Shown here: positions 62,901 to 64,000 of the stretch, piece after piece
How the letters are laid out: each line of letters begins with the position of its first letter
Position numbering within the stretch: position 1 is the first letter of the stretch
From: Endomychus coccineus
Taxonomy: Eukaryota > Arthropoda > Insecta > Coleoptera > Endomychidae
Direction: 5' to 3'
DNA: 64,000 nucleotides
NCBI GenBank assembly: GCA_958510875.1
Contig: OY294068.1
Coordinates: 198,796,315 to 198,860,314 of the forward strand
Notes under the pieces: model-generated
The model's input: only the letters and a program-made list of their open reading frames with translations
Told to the model about the DNA's origin: nothing
Databases searched by the model: none
Position numbers and translations under genes: made by a program

Positions 62901-64000
62901 ACATACCTCTCGACATAATAACTATTTGAAACATGATCCTTGCTTGAATTTTGATTTCATTCCATAGAAAGACATTCAATTCTCTCAATACACAGACCGT
63001 TTAATCGCGTTGACTGCTCAACTGACTTACTTCACTTCTTATCCTTTTGTTTTACTCCATTTTCTCAGATTCAATGTGTTCAATTATTCATTATACAGGC
63101 TGTTCAGTCGTGGGAGTTTCAGTGGTGGCTATTTGAATTATTCAAAATCTGCGATTCCCAAGTTTGAACAGCTTTTCAAATTGTACGGTTCAATTCTTCC
63201 CAATGACATACCTCTCGACATAATAACTATTTGAAACATGATCCTTGCTTGAATTTTGATTTCATTCCATAGAAAGACATTCAATTCTCTCAATACACAG
63301 ACCGTTTAATCGCGTTGACTGCTCAACTGACTTACTTTACTTCTTATCCCTTTGTTTTACTTCATTTTCTCAGATTCAATGTGTTCAATTATTCATTATA
63401 CAGGCTGTTCAGTCGTGGGAGTTTCAGTGGTGGCTATTTGAATTATTCAAAATCTGCGATTCCCAAGTTTGAACAGCTTTTCAAATTGTACGGTTCAATT
63501 CTTCCCAATGACATACCTCTCGACATAATAACTATTTGAAACATGATCATTGCTTGAATTTTGATTTCATTCCATAGAAAGACATTCAATTCTCTCAATA
63601 CACAGACCGTTTAATCGCGTTGACTGCTCAACTGACTTACTTTACTTCTTATCCTTTTGTTTTACTTCATTTTCTCAGATTCAATGTGTTCAATTATTCA
63701 TTATACAGGCTGTTCAGTCGTGGGAGTTTCAGTGGTGGCTATTTGAATTATTCAAAATCTGCGATTCCCAAGTTTGAACAGCTTTTCAAATTGTACGGTT
63801 CAATTCTTCCCAATGACATACCTCTCGACATAATAACTATTTGAAACATGATCCTTGCTTGAATTTTGATTTCATTCCATAGAAAGACATTCAATTCTCT
63901 CAATACACAGACCGTTTAATCGCGTTGACTGCTCAACTGACTTACTTCACTTCTTATCCTTTTGTTTTACTTCATTTTCTCAGATTCAATGTGTTCAATT
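59960..64000 (+). repeat. HOR A copy 3, cut by the window end
   Basis: Thirteen full monomers and 76 bp of a fourteenth follow the A order: leader, 60275, 60580, 60885 ending ctcacaata, 61190, 61495 (295 bp), 61790, 62095 tttttgaatt, 62400 cgacatgat, 62705 ttgtactgtt, 63010 actccat, 63315 gatcattgc, 63620, 63925. The array continues beyond the window. Confidence 0.92.
61495..61789 (+). repeat. 295-bp monomer, copy 3
   Basis: Same deletion junction and HOR A position as 41031 and 49581. Confidence 0.92.

Larger units (their letters stand above)
11812..64000 (+). repeat. Satellite array 2: 305-bp monomer, about 171 copies, runs off the window
   Basis: Taking the phase at ttgactgctcaactgac, monomers begin at 11986 and recur every 305 bp to 63925, all in one orientation. 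The span 11986-63924 holds 170 complete monomers: 155 of 305 bp, twelve with a 10-bp expansion (one of these also lacks 1 bp) and three of 295 bp. The sum 170x305 + 120 - 1 - 30 = 51,939 matches exactly. The consensus has about 107 G+C in 305 (35%). Monomers differ at a small set of recurring sites, and many neighbours look identical. A single AluI site (agct) lies in each standard monomer. Each standard monomer is open for 74 codons from a TTG, but there is no ATG start and no homology, so these are not called as genes. Satellite family unknown. Confidence 0.97.

Noticed and set aside
11986..63844. About 150 repeated 74-codon frames read as a tandem gene family
   Set aside because: Each starts at TTG, with no in-frame ATG at the start, no eukaryotic gene structure and no recognised domain. 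The 10-bp length variants destroy the frame freely, and one monomer (37056) loses even the TTG. They recur because the DNA recurs.
206..64000. CRISPR array
   Set aside because: There are no short direct repeats with unique spacers; the whole monomer is repeated. Sequence character is eukaryotic.

Overview
This 64-kb window is eukaryotic satellite DNA and contains no intact gene. Two unrelated tandem-repeat arrays lie either side of about 2.4 kb of non-tandem sequence made partly of decayed transposable elements. The host is probably an invertebrate animal, perhaps an arthropod. That is inferred from a Tc1/mariner-superfamily transposase fossil and a LINE reverse-transcriptase fossil whose surviving motifs are of kinds common in arthropods. 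There is no direct species marker.

Layout. 1-205: AT-rich left flank that faintly resembles the degraded right edge of the first array. About 206-9000: satellite 1, with 22 intervals between successive copies of one landmark, 15 long (416-418 bp) and 7 short (330 bp). The short form lacks about 87 bp. Long/short dimers of about 747 bp occur at both ends and flank a core of long monomers only. 8784-9395: decaying right edge. 9396-11811: spacer holding an oligo-A tract, two hairpins, a pyrimidine tract, a broken mariner-like transposase (10344-10676) and a broken LINE reverse-transcriptase fragment (10691-11011). 11812-64000: satellite 2, a 305-bp monomer of about 35% GC, all in one orientation. 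It has one 5'-truncated edge monomer, 170 complete monomers and a partial one cut by the window end.

Satellite 2 has clear higher-order structure. Twelve monomers carry a 10-bp expansion (315 bp, one of them 314) and act as natural block markers, giving blocks of 8, 20, 6, 10, 11, 16, 19, 18, 10, 18, 11 and 10 monomers, then 13 plus a partial. From 39496 rightward the array is built from an 18-monomer unit (A, 5490 bp) and two shorter units. Diagnostic variants show these are internal-deletion derivatives of A: B has lost 8 monomers and C has lost 7. The order is A-B-A-C-B-A. Smaller 915-bp trimers occur further left. All of this fits repeated out-of-register unequal exchange and gene conversion.

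Each standard monomer has a 74-codon open frame, but it starts only at TTG, is broken in the length variants and shows no convincing coding constraint. I treat these frames as by-products of repetition. The most interesting content is the repeat architecture, not a gene system.
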